Shown here piece by piece: positions 38,813 to 48,532 of a DNA stretch of 64,000 nucleotides. A program made the position numbers and the translations under genes. Below the pieces are notes generated by a model. It was not told the origin of the DNA, did not search any database, and saw only the letters and a program-made list of their open reading frames with translations. Source of the stretch: Janthinobacterium rivuli (GTDB lineage Bacteria; Pseudomonadota; Gammaproteobacteria; Burkholderiales; Burkholderiaceae_D); assembly GCF_029690045.1 (NCBI RefSeq), contig NZ_CP121464.1:5952001-6016000 (forward strand), written 5' to 3'. Positions within the stretch are counted from its first letter, which is position 1. The number at the start of each line of letters is the position of its first letter.

Positions 38813-40652
38813 CATCGGCGATGCAGGCGCGGTCGCGGCCCGCCTGCTTGGCCGCATACAGGGCGCTGTCGGCGCGCATCAGCAATTCGTGGCGGCCGGC
38901 GCCGTGGCGCGGGTATTCCGCGATGCCGGCCGAAAAGGTGCAGCCCGTCAAGCTGTGCGGCGCCTGCTGGATCAGCAACTGGCGGTAGCGCGCGGCGATA
39001 TCGTCGATCTTGTGCGCCGCGATGAGGCTGTCGGCTTCGCGCAACAGCAGGCAGAATTCCTCGCCGCCATAGCGGCACAGCATGTCGCTGCCGCGCAACT
39101 GGCCTTCCACCAGGCGCGCGAACTGGATCAGCACTTCATCGCCAAAGTTGTGTCCGTAGGTATCGTTGACGCGCTTGAAAAAATCCAGGTCGATGATGGC
39201 GATGGCCACGGGCGCATCCGCATCGGCCTCGTGCAGGATGGCATTGAGACACGTTTCAAAATGGCGGCGGTTGTACAGGCCCGTCAGGTGGTCGCGCATG
39301 GCCTGTTCCTTCAGGCTGTCCTGCAGGGAATTGACGTGCAGTATCTGGTGCGCCAGCTCGCGGTTCAGGTGCTCGAGCTTGGCGTTTTCCGTCTCGCGCG
39401 CCGCCTGCAGTTCCAGCGCCTTGTCGCGCTCGGCCTTCAGGCTGTGCATTTCCTTTTCCAGGTTGCGCATCAGGCTGCGCGAGGCGCGCGCCGACTTGCT
39501 GCTGGCCTCGTAGGCGGCCTGGTATTGCTGCAAATAGCCATACGCGGCCTGCCATTCTCCCAGCTGGGCATTGATATCGGACAAGCCGCGCAAAATCTGC
39601 TGCTGGTGAAACGGATTGCGCGTCCAGCTCAGCAGGCTGTGCGCCTGCGTCAGCGAGGCCAGCGCCTGCGCCGTCTGGCCCGCATGCAAGTCCAGCTTGC
39701 CGCGCACCAGCCACGCATGCATCTGCTCTTCCAGGTCCTGGCCCCGGCGCGCATATTCTTCTGCGCGCAACAGCAATTGCAGGGCGCTCTCGGGCTGGCG
39801 CAGCAGGATGGCAGCGTGGGCGGCGATGCAGAACAGGAAGGCGCGCACGGCCAGGTCTTCTTCCGGCCACTCGTAAAACGGCTCCACCAGCGCCAGCGCC
39901 TCGGCCGGCTTGCCGGTGGCTAATAAACACATGGCCAGGTTGGCCGAGACGATGGTTTGCTGGTATTTGAGTTTTTGCGTGCCGATGATCTCGAGCGCCT
40001 CGACCAGCAGGGGAATCGCGTCCTCATCGTTGCCCAGGTCATGCTGCGACGAGGCCAGGTTCGACAGGCTGTTGACCCGGTGCGCGGGGCTGCCGAAACG
40101 CTCGGCAATGTCGAGCGCCAGCAAAAAGTTGCGCGGGCCGTCCTGCGTATCGCCACGGTTCAGGGCATCGACGCCCAGGCGCGCGTACAGCATGAATTTG
40201 TGCAAGGAATCGGGTATCTGCGCGGCCTGGCTGCGCGCCTGCAGGAAATGCTGCTCGGCATCGGCAAAATCGCCGCGCCGGCTCGCATATGCGCCCTGCA
40301 GGGCGGCCACTTCCATGCCCCCTTCCAGGTCGCCGCTGTGCTGGAAATACGCGCCCAGGGCCTCGCACGACGGTTCGGCCTCGCCCGCGTAGTACGCCAG
40401 CCAGCAATGATTGAGTTCCGCATACGCGCCGCCGCGCGCATACTGTTGCCGTTGCGCCGCCGCCAGCGCCATCTGCGCCAGCCGGCGCGCCTGGCGGCGG
40501 TTGCCGACCAGGCAAGCCAGGGCTTGCTGATTCAGACGGTCAATGTCGGCTTTATCGAGACTGGAGATCGGCACTGCGTCCTCGTTCACACTCTGGGGTG
40601 CATTTTTCACACAAAACTTGCTCTGTATCAATGGTATCCTGATTAACATCAT
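38802..40652 (-). CDS. TPR-containing diguanylate cyclase
   Basis: Protein of about 616 residues. The N-terminal 400 residues are TPR-like helical repeats (for example ASSQHDLGNDEDAIPLLVEA), followed by a coiled coil (LEKEMHSLKAERDKALELQ) and a GGDEF domain with an intact active-site loop RYGGEEFCLLL and LTGLYNRRHFE. It should make cyclic-di-GMP, with the TPR part as a protein-binding or sensory module. The start is uncertain: ATG 40652 or 40649, or GTG 40610. No signal peptide or membrane helix is clear. Confidence 0.88.
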   Translation of the reverse strand: MMLIRIPLIQSKFCVKNAPQSVNEDAVPISSLDKADIDRLNQQALACLVGNRRQARRLAQMALAAAQRQQYARGGAYAELNHCWLAYYAGEAEPSCEALGAYFQHSGDLEGGMEVAALQGAYASRRGDFADAEQHFLQARSQAAQIPDSLHKFMLYARLGVDALNRGDTQDGPRNFLLALDIAERFGSPAHRVNSLSNLASSQHDLGNDEDAIPLLVEALEIIGTQKLKYQQTIVSANLAMCLLATGKPAEALALVEPFYEWPEEDLAVRAFLFCIAAHAAILLRQPESALQLLLRAEEYARRGQDLEEQMHAWLVRGKLDLHAGQTAQALASLTQAHSLLSWTRNPFHQQQILRGLSDINAQLGEWQAAYGYLQQYQAAYEASSKSARASRSLMRNLEKEMHSLKAERDKALELQAARETENAKLEHLNRELAHQILHVNSLQDSLKEQAMRDHLTGLYNRRHFETCLNAILHEADADAPVAIAIIDLDFFKRVNDTYGHNFGDEVLIQFARLVEGQLRGSDMLCRYGGEEFCLLLREADSLIAAHKIDDIAARYRQLLIQQAPHSLTGCTFSAGIAEYPRHGAGRHELLMRADSALYAAKQAGRDRACIADATG

Positions 40653-40765
40653 AACCAGATTCGCTGTTCCGCATGGCATATTTGCAAAGGATTGTGGTAA
40701 AAATGCCAGTCGCCGCTGTCACGGATCTTTGATTGTCACTGACGCAACAACTTGGAGTAGTCGCA

Positions 40766-41494
40766 ATGCAAAACACGGTACATTTCATCCTGCAGGGCAA
40801 GGGCGGCATCGGCAAGACCCTCGTCTCGACCCTGCTGGCCCAGTGGATAGGCGGCAAGGACGACACGCCTTTGCGCTGCTATGACACCGACCAGGAAAAC
40901 GCGACTTTTTCGCGCTACAAGGCGATGCAGGTCAAGCACGTGCCCGTGATGACGGATGCGCGCAACATCGACCCGAAACGCTTCGACGCGCTGATGATCG
41001 ACATTCTCGACACGGACGGCAACTGCGTGATCGACAATGGCGCCAACACCTTTTCGCCGCTGATGGGCTACCTGCTGGAAAACGACTGTTTCTCGCTGCT
41101 GGAAGAATCGGGCCGCAAGGTGTACATCCACACCATCGTCGGCGGCGGCGACACCCTGCACGACACGGCCACGGGCTTTGTCGCCACGGCCCAGTCAACG
41201 AAGGTGCCGCTGGTGCTGTGGCAAAACGAACACTTCGGCCTGCTGCAATCGGCGTCCGGCAAGCAATTCGTCGAATCGCAGTCGTACAGCGACAACCGCG
41301 CGCGCGTGAAAGGCAGCATCACCTTGAGCCAGCGCAATCCCGACACCTTCGGCGCCGACGTCAAGAAAATGAACACGGCGCGCCTGACGATGCAGGAAGT
41401 GCTGCAGAACGACAAGTTCAACATCATGGAAAAGCAGCGCATCAAGGTCGTCTACCGCGACATCTTCGAACAGCTCGACAAGGTGCAGTGGTAG
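40766..41494 (+). CDS. TraL-like P-loop ATPase (conjugal transfer protein homologue)
   Basis: ParA/MinD-related protein of 242 residues. The Walker A loop QGKGGIGKT lies at residues 10-18, and CYDTDQENATFSRYKA follows the next strand. The layout (VVIDNGA-like VIDNGANTFSPL, IHTIVGGGDTLHDT, the C-terminal MEKQRIKVVYRDIFEQLD) closely resembles TraL of IncP plasmids as I remember it. The start at 40766 is supported by TTGGAGTAG. The next gene resembles TraM and begins directly after this stop. No relaxase, oriT or mating-pair genes are visible. Confidence 0.7.
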   Translation: MQNTVHFILQGKGGIGKTLVSTLLAQWIGGKDDTPLRCYDTDQENATFSRYKAMQVKHVPVMTDARNIDPKRFDALMIDILDTDGNCVIDNGANTFSPLMGYLLENDCFSLLEESGRKVYIHTIVGGGDTLHDTATGFVATAQSTKVPLVLWQNEHFGLLQSASGKQFVESQSYSDNRARVKGSITLSQRNPDTFGADVKKMNTARLTMQEVLQNDKFNIMEKQRIKVVYRDIFEQLDKVQW

Positions 41495-41836
41495 ATGGAC
41501 CGGCACAAACTGCGCAGCCACGTGTTCGACAAGACGGGCATCAAGGTCGATGTCGATGACCCGATATTCGCCCTCGTGGCGCTGAACGAAGCCGTGCTGG
41601 CGGAAACCGTCGAGCGCCAGCTGGCCCTGCTCGACGCCGCCACGCAGGCGCTGGCGGCCCAGGCGCGGGCGGCGGGCGGCTTGCCGGCGGCCGCGCCCCA
41701 GCCTGCGCCGCAAGCGCCCCTGTCCACCGCTTGGTTTTCTCCGCGCGAATGGCGCTTGCTGGGCGCGGCGGCCATCGTCTCCGTCGCCAGCGCGCTGCTG
41801 GTGCTGGGCGGCGCGGCCCTGCTGTATACACTGTAG
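41495..41836 (+). CDS. TraM-like small membrane protein
   Basis: Protein of 113 residues. The N-terminus (HVFDKTGIKVDVDDPIFALV) resembles that of IncP TraM, the middle is a short coiled coil and Ala/Pro-rich linker, and a single transmembrane helix lies at the C-terminus (about 88-112). It starts immediately after the TraL-like stop codon, so the two are translationally coupled, as traL-traM are on IncP plasmids. What it does outside a transfer region is unknown. Confidence 0.6.
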   Translation: MDRHKLRSHVFDKTGIKVDVDDPIFALVALNEAVLAETVERQLALLDAATQALAAQARAAGGLPAAAPQPAPQAPLSTAWFSPREWRLLGAAAIVSVASALLVLGGAALLYTL

Positions 41837-41926
41837 CACCGACCGTAGCACCGGCCGTAGTAACGTACCGCTGCGCCAGCCACGAGCGAGCCGCAGCGTC
41901 TTCTCCACCTATCCCTGGAAGCATGC

Positions 41927-44746
41927 ATGAAACCGATCAAACTGCTGGCCCTCCCCGCCCTGTTGCTGTCGCTGTACGGCGCCCCGCTCACCCTCGCCCA
42001 CGCCGCCGATGCGGCCGTCACGACGGGCGCGGCGGCCGTGCCGCATATCGCCTACGAAAAATACACCTTGCCGAACGGCCTCGACGTCATTCTCGTGGAA
42101 GACCATAAACTGCCCGTCACGGCCGTCAACATCTGGTACCACGTGGGTCCCGCAAATGAAGCGCCGGGCCTGACGGGCTTTGCCCATTTGTTCGAGCACA
42201 TGATGTTTGCCGCCACCAAGCACGTGCCGCGCGGCATGGCCGACCAGTTGCTCGAAGGCGCGGGCGCCACGGATTCGAACGGCAGCACGGATTTCGACCG
42301 CACCAATTATTTCGACACGGTACCGTCGAACCAGCTGGAACTGGCCCTGTGGACGCATTCCGACCGCATGGGCTACCTGCTTGACGTGCTCGACCAGACG
42401 GCGCTGACGAACCAGCAGGACGTGGTGCGCAACGAACGCCGCCAGAGCGTGGAAAATGCACCCTACGGCATCGTGCAGGAAGCCCTGTACCACCAGCTGT
42501 TTCCCAAGACCCACCCGTATTACGCCAGCGTCATCGGTTCGCACGCGGACATCCAGAACGCCAAACTGGCCGACATCAAGGAATTCTTCAGCAAATACTA
42601 TGGTCCAAACAACGCCAGCCTCGTGATCGCGGGCGATATCGACAAGGCGAAGACCAAGGAACTGGTCAACAAGTATTTTGGCAGCTTCAAGAGCGGCCCG
42701 GCCGTGCCGAAGCCCGATGTCGTGACGCCGCCCATCACGCAAGAACGCCGCATCGTGGTGCAGGACCGGGTCGAATTGCCGCGCGTCTTCATGGCCTGGC
42801 TGACGCCGTCCGCCTACACCAAGGATGACGCGGAACTGTCGATGGCCGCGCACATCCTGGCCGGCGGCAAGTCCAGCCGTTTATATAAGTCCCTGGTGTA
42901 CGACAAGCAGATCGCCCAGGACGTGGGCGCCAGCCAGGGCTCGAACGCCCTCACCTCCATCTTCACCATCGACGCGACGGCGCGCCCGGGCCGCAAGCCC
43001 GAGGAAATCGAGCAAGCCCTGCAGGCGGAGCTGGAGCAATTGCGCGCCAAGGGTCCGACCGAGAAGGAACTGGAGCGTGCACGCAACAGCATCGAGACCA
43101 ACATGCTGAGCCAGGTGGAAAAAATGGGCGGGCGCGGCGTGGCCAACTTGCTCAACGAATACAACCAATACCTGGGTGACCCCGGCTACCTGGTCAAGGA
43201 TATCGAACGCTACCGCCAGGTGACGGCGGCCGGCGTGCAGCGCGCCGTCGACCAGTACCTGAAGAACCAGTCGCGCGTGGTGGTCTATGGCGTGCCCGGC
43301 ACGCCGGACCTGGGCGCGGAAGTGCCGACGCCGGCGCCTGGCAAGGTCAAGCCTGCGCCAGGCACGGCCATCAATGCGGACGAGCCATGGCGCAATGCCG
43401 TGCCGAAGGCCGGTCCCGCACCGAAGATTGTTTTACCGCAAGGAAAATCGTTCACCCTGGCGAACGGCCTGACCGTGATCCACCACTACAACGGCGCCGT
43501 GCCGCTCGTGTCCAGCCAGCTGGTCATCAAGAGCGGCTCGGGGGCCAATCCGCTGGCGCAGCCGGGCTTGTCGAGCTTTACGGCGCAATTGCTGCAGGAA
43601 GGCACGGCCACGCGCAGCGCGCCGCAAATCGCCGACGATGTGGCGCAACTGGGCGCCCTGCTGAGTACCGGCTCCGGCACGGATGCCTCGTTCGCCCAGC
43701 TGACGTCGCTCAAAGCCACCTTCCCGCAAGCGCTCGACGTGCTGGCCGACGTGGTGCTGCACCCGCAATTCCCGCAAGAAGAAGTGGAGCGCCAGCGCGC
43801 CAGCCGCATCGGACAGTTGGCGCAGCAGCGTGAAAACGCGGGCTTTGTCGCGGCCCGCGTGGAAGCGGCGGCCCTGTATGGCCTGCAGCATCCGTATGGC
43901 TACATCCAGCTGGGCACGGAAGCGGCGCTGAAAGCGGCCAGCCGCGCCGACCTGCAAGGTTTCTGGCAGCAGCATTATCTGCCCAACAATGCGGCCCTGA
44001 TCGTCTCGGGCGATATCGGCGAAGCGGAATTGAAGGCGCTGGCTGAAGCGAAGTTCGGCAGCTGGAAGCCAGGCACGGTGGCGCCAGCCGTGGCCGCCGC
44101 GCCGCAGACGACGAAGGCAAAGTTGATCCTGGTCGACAAGCCGGGCGCGCCGCAAACGGCCGTGCGCCTGTCCGCTATCGCCGTGCCGCGCGCCACGCCC
44201 GACTACGCGCCGCTGCAAGTGATGAATGCGGCGCTGGGCGGCTTGTTTACCAGCCGCCTGAACACCAACTTGCGTGAAGAAAAGGGGTATACGTATGGCG
44301 TGCGCTCGCAATTCCAGTACCGCAACCAGCCTGGACCGTTCTCGATTGCCGCCAGCGTGCGCACCGATGTGACGGGCCCGGCAGTGTCGGAAACCGTCAA
44401 GGAACTGCGCGCCATGATCGCCAAGCCCTTGAGCAACAAGGAACTGGCGAATGCGCGCAACTCGCAAGTGCTGTCCTTGCCGGGCCAGTTCGACACGAAC
44501 GCCAGCATCAGCGCCAGCATGGCGAACGCGTACATCTACGGCCTGGGCCTCGACTATTACACGACCTTGCCGCAGCGCTTTGCCAGCGTGACGGACAAGC
44601 AGGTGCAGCAGGTGGCGAAAAAATACCTGCAGCCGGAAAAGCTGATCGTCATCGGCGTGGGCGACAAGGCGAAGATCGCCCCGCAATTGAGCAAGCTGAA
44701 ACTGGCGCCGGTGGAACTGCGCGATGCTGAAGGCAACGTGAAGTAA
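41927..44746 (+). CDS. M16 family zinc peptidase, two-domain (periplasmic)
   Basis: Protein of 939 residues with a signal peptide (residues 1-27, ending AHAADA). The first M16 domain has the inverted zinc motif HLFEH (His87, Glu90, His91) and a downstream NERRQSVEN glutamate. The second half (from about 510) repeats the fold, with NPLAQPGLSSFTAQLL where the zinc motif would be, so it is non-catalytic. This is the usual pitrilysin-like layout. Substrates are unknown. It has no operon partner. Confidence 0.92.
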   Translation: MKPIKLLALPALLLSLYGAPLTLAHAADAAVTTGAAAVPHIAYEKYTLPNGLDVILVEDHKLPVTAVNIWYHVGPANEAPGLTGFAHLFEHMMFAATKHVPRGMADQLLEGAGATDSNGSTDFDRTNYFDTVPSNQLELALWTHSDRMGYLLDVLDQTALTNQQDVVRNERRQSVENAPYGIVQEALYHQLFPKTHPYYASVIGSHADIQNAKLADIKEFFSKYYGPNNASLVIAGDIDKAKTKELVNKYFGSFKSGPAVPKPDVVTPPITQERRIVVQDRVELPRVFMAWLTPSAYTKDDAELSMAAHILAGGKSSRLYKSLVYDKQIAQDVGASQGSNALTSIFTIDATARPGRKPEEIEQALQAELEQLRAKGPTEKELERARNSIETNMLSQVEKMGGRGVANLLNEYNQYLGDPGYLVKDIERYRQVTAAGVQRAVDQYLKNQSRVVVYGVPGTPDLGAEVPTPAPGKVKPAPGTAINADEPWRNAVPKAGPAPKIVLPQGKSFTLANGLTVIHHYNGAVPLVSSQLVIKSGSGANPLAQPGLSSFTAQLLQEGTATRSAPQIADDVAQLGALLSTGSGTDASFAQLTSLKATFPQALDVLADVVLHPQFPQEEVERQRASRIGQLAQQRENAGFVAARVEAAALYGLQHPYGYIQLGTEAALKAASRADLQGFWQQHYLPNNAALIVSGDIGEAELKALAEAKFGSWKPGTVAPAVAAAPQTTKAKLILVDKPGAPQTAVRLSAIAVPRATPDYAPLQVMNAALGGLFTSRLNTNLREEKGYTYGVRSQFQYRNQPGPFSIAASVRTDVTGPAVSETVKELRAMIAKPLSNKELANARNSQVLSLPGQFDTNASISASMANAYIYGLGLDYYTTLPQRFASVTDKQVQQVAKKYLQPEKLIVIGVGDKAKIAPQLSKLKLAPVELRDAEGNVK

Positions 44747-44751
44747 TCGGG

Positions 44752-45153
44752 CTAGCGGCGCTTGAACAGCGCCGCTTTATCCACCAGCGCCGCGATCGCC
44801 ACACCGGCCGTGTAGGCGATCAGATCGACCCAGCCGAAGGCAGAGCCCAGCACCAGGTGCCCCAGCGGATGCGCGCGCAGCGCGACGAGCCACGGCGCCT
44901 GGACCAGCTGGCCAAATTCCACGGCTAAGCAGATCAGCAGGGACCACGATGCCAGTTGCCAGGTGCGCATGCGCGTGGCGATGATGCCCAGCGCAAAGAC
45001 GATCATCATGGCCCACAGGGCGTCGCCCGGATACTTGCCGAGCGCGGCGGGGACGAATTGGGGATAGGCGCGCGAGGCCAGGCCCAGCGCGATGACAGCC
45101 ACGGTTGCGCCCACCTGCAGCAGGCGGCGGCGTTCAGGTTTTACCAGGAACAT
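44752..45153 (-). CDS. DUF2809 family membrane protein
   Basis: Small integral membrane protein of 133 residues with four hydrophobic segments. KYPGDALWAMM, VEFGQLVQAPWL and LGSAFGWVDLIAYTAG are the conserved DUF2809 blocks. Function is unknown. The start may be ATG 45153 or GTG 45171; neither has a convincing Shine-Dalgarno sequence. Its 3' end contains a hairpin, AGCGGCGC / GCGCCGCT (44754-44776), that could also end transcription of the M16 gene. Confidence 0.75.
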   Translation of the reverse strand: MFLVKPERRRLLQVGATVAVIALGLASRAYPQFVPAALGKYPGDALWAMMIVFALGIIATRMRTWQLASWSLLICLAVEFGQLVQAPWLVALRAHPLGHLVLGSAFGWVDLIAYTAGVAIAALVDKAALFKRR

Positions 45154-45242
45154 ATTTCCATTCAAAGGCACAATACGGACCGAACCATTGCGGCCCGTCC
45201 GATATTGTACTGCGCGGCCGTGTCCGCCTGTAGCCTAATGCA

Positions 45243-46148
45243 TCAGTTCAGCTTGACGTTCTGCGCCAGGAAATCAAGAAAGACGCGCACGCGCAGCGGC
45301 ACATGTCCGCCTTGGCCCACGAACACGGCATGCACTTCCTCGCTGTCGCCGGGATTGAATGCTTCCAGCACGGCCTGCAAACGGCCGGCCGCGATATCGG
45401 CGCGCACCTGGAAGGCGGCCAGGCGCGCCAATCCCAGTCCCACCAGCGCCAATTGCCGCAAGGCTTCGCCATCGCTGGCCTGCGCATTGCCGACGACAGG
45501 CACGACGACGTCGCCCTCGGGCAGGTGCAGCGGCCAGCCCGAGCGGGCGCGCGCGTAATTGGCATCAAGCAAGTTGTGCGACGCCAGCTCGGCCGCTGTC
45601 TGCGGCGTTCCGCGCCGCGCCAGGTAGGCTGGCGCGGCCACGATGGCCATGCGCGTCTGGCCCAGCTTGCGCGCCAGCAGGCTGGAACTTTTCAATGGCC
45701 CCGCCCGCACGGCCACGTCCGTGCGCTGCTCGAGGATATCGACCACTTCATCCGTGAGCACGATGTCGAGCGTCACCTCGGGATAGCGTTCCAGGAACAG
45801 GGGCGCCAGCGGCAGCAAAAAATGCTGGCCGAATGGCACGTTCGCATTGACCCGTATTTTGCCGCGCGGCACATCCTGCATGCCGGCGCAGCGCTCGGCC
45901 TCGTCCAGCGCCGCCAGCACGTGCCTGCCCCGTTCGTACAGGCCGCAGCCCTCGGCAGTCAGCTGCAGCTGGCGCGTGGAACGGTTCAACAGGCGTGCGC
46001 CCAGGCGCTCTTCCAGCCGCGCAACGAGCTTGCTGACGGCCGACGGCGTCATGCCGCAGGCACGCGCGGCGGCGGAAAAGCCGCCCAGCTCGACCACGCG
46101 CACAAACACTTCCAGCTCGCCGGAACGGTTCACTTCCAGTCTGGCCAT
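45243..46148 (-). CDS. LysR family transcriptional regulator
   Basis: Regulator of 301 residues. The N-terminal winged helix (LEVFVRVVELGGFSAAARAC, TPSAVSKLVARLEERLGARL) is followed by a substrate-binding domain beginning near residue 90 (GKIRVNANVPFGQHFLLP). It is closest to the LysR group that represses its neighbour. It is divergent from the GDSL-type hydrolase gene across 66 AT-rich bases, so that gene is its probable target. The inducer is unknown. Confidence 0.92.
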   Translation of the reverse strand: MARLEVNRSGELEVFVRVVELGGFSAAARACGMTPSAVSKLVARLEERLGARLLNRSTRQLQLTAEGCGLYERGRHVLAALDEAERCAGMQDVPRGKIRVNANVPFGQHFLLPLAPLFLERYPEVTLDIVLTDEVVDILEQRTDVAVRAGPLKSSSLLARKLGQTRMAIVAAPAYLARRGTPQTAAELASHNLLDANYARARSGWPLHLPEGDVVVPVVGNAQASDGEALRQLALVGLGLARLAAFQVRADIAAGRLQAVLEAFNPGDSEEVHAVFVGQGGHVPLRVRVFLDFLAQNVKLN

Positions 46149-46214
46149 TGTGAATTCAACTCATAAATGTTCTTCGATGAGATAGTCTAGTACATAAATG
46201 GCTTTGCTTTCATC

Positions 46215-47540
46215 ATGCGCACATTCCTCTTGATGAAGCGAGCCGCCATGCAACGATTTCCCCTCCTCCCCGCCGCCCTGGTGAGCCTGGCACTGAGTGT
46301 TTCCTCCGCCCATGCGGCCGAACCTCCTCAAGCCTGGCTGGCCAGCTGGACGGCCAGCCCGCAAGCCGTGTGGCGCACCGATTTCCTCTTCCCATCCAAC
46401 GTACCCGCCGTGCTGCAAGCGCAAACCGTGCGCCAGGTGGCGCGCCTCAGCGTGGGCGGCCCGCGCGTGCGCATCGTGTTGTCGAACGCGTATGGCAAGG
46501 CGCCGCTGCGCATTGGCGCGGCCACGGTGGCCCTGGCCGCGTCCGGCTCAGCCATCCAACCCGGCAGCGTGCGCACGCTCACGTTTTCCGGCCAGCCGGC
46601 GGCCAGCGTGGCGCCGGGTGCGCCGCTCGTCAGCGACCCCGTCGAGCTGTCCGTGCCGGACCTGGCCCGCCTGACGGTGAGCATCCATTTGCCGCAAGCC
46701 AGTCCCGTCTCCACGTTTCACTGGGATGGCCGCGAGACGGCGTGGATCGCGCCGCATGACCAGACGCAGGCGGCGCGCATCGATGATGGGCCCGGCGTGC
46801 AAGCCACCACGGCGCGCCTTTTACTGACGGCCATCCAGGTGGAGGCGACGGCGGCGGGGCAAGCAGTGGCCATCCTTGGCGATTCCATCACCGATGGCGC
46901 CAGCGCCAGCCTGGGGATGGATGCGCGCTGGCCCGATTTCCTGGCTGAACGCCTGGCGCCGCACGGCGTGGCCGTGGTCAATGCGGGCATTTCCGGTGGG
47001 CGACTGTTGTCCGACGGCATGGGAGACAACGCCCTGGCGCGTTTCGAGCGCGACGTGCTGGCGCAGCCTGGCGTGCGCACGGTGATCGTCTTGTTGGGCA
47101 TCAATGACATCAGCTGGCCCGGTACGGCGTTTGCGCCACGGGAAAAACGGCCGACATTGGAGGAATTAACAAACGGCTACGCCCAGCTGGTGGCCCAGGC
47201 CCGCAGCCGCGGCGTGCGCGTGATCGCGGCCACCCTGACGCCGTTCGCAGGCGCCCTGCCCGGCACGCCCCTGAGCAACTATTATCAGCTTGATAAAGAT
47301 GCATTGCGACAGCAATTGAATGCGTGGATACGCGCCAGCGGCCTGTTTGATGCCGTCCTCGACTTCGATGCGCTGGCGCGCGACCCTGCGCACCCGCTGC
47401 GCCTGCTGCCCGATTACGACTCGGGCGACCACCTGCACCCGGGCGACGCGGGCAACCGCGCGCTGGCGGAAGGGATAGACCTGTCCCTACTGTTTACAAA
47501 TCAATCACCGAGGCCTGCGTACAAAGCCGTGCTCAGGTAG
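46215..47540 (+). CDS. Secreted SGNH/GDSL hydrolase
   Basis: Protein of 441 residues with a signal peptide ending near SSAHAA. The N-terminal half is a beta-rich accessory domain; the SGNH domain begins near residue 215 with [10 protein letters not shown] (catalytic Ser), then NAGISGGRL (Gly), LLGINDIS (Asn) and [10 protein letters not shown] (Asp-His). This matches secreted GDSL esterases related to rhamnogalacturonan acetylesterase-type enzymes. Starts at 46215 or at ATG 46233 or 46248 are possible. Its last 40 bases overlap the 3' end of cysK on the other strand. Confidence 0.88.
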   Translation: MRTFLLMKRAAMQRFPLLPAALVSLALSVSSAHAAEPPQAWLASWTASPQAVWRTDFLFPSNVPAVLQAQTVRQVARLSVGGPRVRIVLSNAYGKAPLRIGAATVALAASGSAIQPGSVRTLTFSGQPAASVAPGAPLVSDPVELSVPDLARLTVSIHLPQASPVSTFHWDGRETAWIAPHDQTQAARIDDGPGVQATTARLLLTAIQVEATAAGQAVAILGDSITDGASASLGMDARWPDFLAERLAPHGVAVVNAGISGGRLLSDGMGDNALARFERDVLAQPGVRTVIVLLGINDISWPGTAFAPREKRPTLEELTNGYAQLVAQARSRGVRVIAATLTPFAGALPGTPLSNYYQLDKDALRQQLNAWIRASGLFDAVLDFDALARDPAHPLRLLPDYDSGDHLHPGDAGNRALAEGIDLSLLFTNQSPRPAYKAVLR

Positions 47541-48433
47541 CGTTCGCCGAACGACGGGATGATGGTGACGATGGTCTTGCCCGCGTTTTCCGGACGGCGC
47601 GCCACTTGCAGGGCGGCCCACAGGGCGGCACCCGACGAGATGCCGACCAACAAGCCTTCGTCGCTGGCGGCCAGGCGCGCCGTGGCGAAGGCGTCGTCGT
47701 TCTTGACGCAAATGATTTCGTCGTAGATGGTCGTGTTGAGGATCTGCGGCACGAAACCGGCGCCGATTCCCTGGATCGGGTGCGGCCCTTTCGTGCCTTT
47801 CGACAGCATCGGCGACGCTTCCGGTTCCACGGCAATCACTTGCACGCCGGGTTTGCGTTCCTTCAGCACTTCGCCAATGCCCGTGATCGTGCCACCCGTG
47901 CCCACGCCGGCGATGACGATATCGACTTGCCCATCCGTGTCGCGCCAGATTTCCTCGGCCGTCGTGGCGCGGTGGATGGCGGGATTCGCGGGATTGTTGA
48001 ATTGCTGCAGCATCAGGTAGCGCGGGTCGGCCGCCACCAGTTCCTCGGCCTTGCGGATGGCGCCCAGCATGCCTTCGCTGCCTGGCGTAAGCACCAGCTC
48101 GGCGCCATAGGCGCGCAGCAGGATGCGCCGCTCGCGGCTCATGGTGTCGGGCATGACGAGGGTGCAGCGGTAGCCGCGCGCGGCGCACACCATGGCCAGC
48201 GCGATGCCCGTGTTGCCGCTGGTGGGCTCGACGATGACGGTATCAGGATGAATCTTGCCAGCGGCTTCCGCGGCGACGATCATGGCCAGGCCGATACGGT
48301 CCTTGACGCTGTGCGCGGGATTGTAGAATTCGAGTTTGGCCAGGATGGTGGCCACACTGCCGGCGGCGATGCGGTTGATGCGCACCAGGGGCGTGTTGCC
48401 GATCAGTTCAGTGACGTCGTTGGCGATGTTCAT
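47501..48433 (-). CDS. cysK: Cysteine synthase A (O-acetylserine sulfhydrylase)
   Basis: PLP enzyme that makes cysteine from O-acetylserine and sulfide. The 310 residues match the family. The PLP Lys44 is in [11 protein letters not shown]; the substrate loop is PTSGNTGIA; the phosphate-binding [10 protein letters not shown] and the C-terminal [11 protein letters not shown] are present. ATG 48433 is preferred, with GGAGA upstream; the longer frame is not family-like. The 3' end overlaps the convergent GDSL hydrolase gene by 40 bases. Confidence 0.95.
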   Translation of the reverse strand: MNIANDVTELIGNTPLVRINRIAAGSVATILAKLEFYNPAHSVKDRIGLAMIVAAEAAGKIHPDTVIVEPTSGNTGIALAMVCAARGYRCTLVMPDTMSRERRILLRAYGAELVLTPGSEGMLGAIRKAEELVAADPRYLMLQQFNNPANPAIHRATTAEEIWRDTDGQVDIVIAGVGTGGTITGIGEVLKERKPGVQVIAVEPEASPMLSKGTKGPHPIQGIGAGFVPQILNTTIYDEIICVKNDDAFATARLAASDEGLLVGISSGAALWAALQVARRPENAGKTIVTIIPSFGERYLSTALYAGLGD

Positions 48434-48532
48434 GGGGGTGGTCTCCACAGCAATTACAGAAGAACCCAGTCTACCGTGTTTCAGCGCGTAAATGGCGGCG
48501 GCGCGGGGATGCGCCGCCGCCAAACCGAACAA

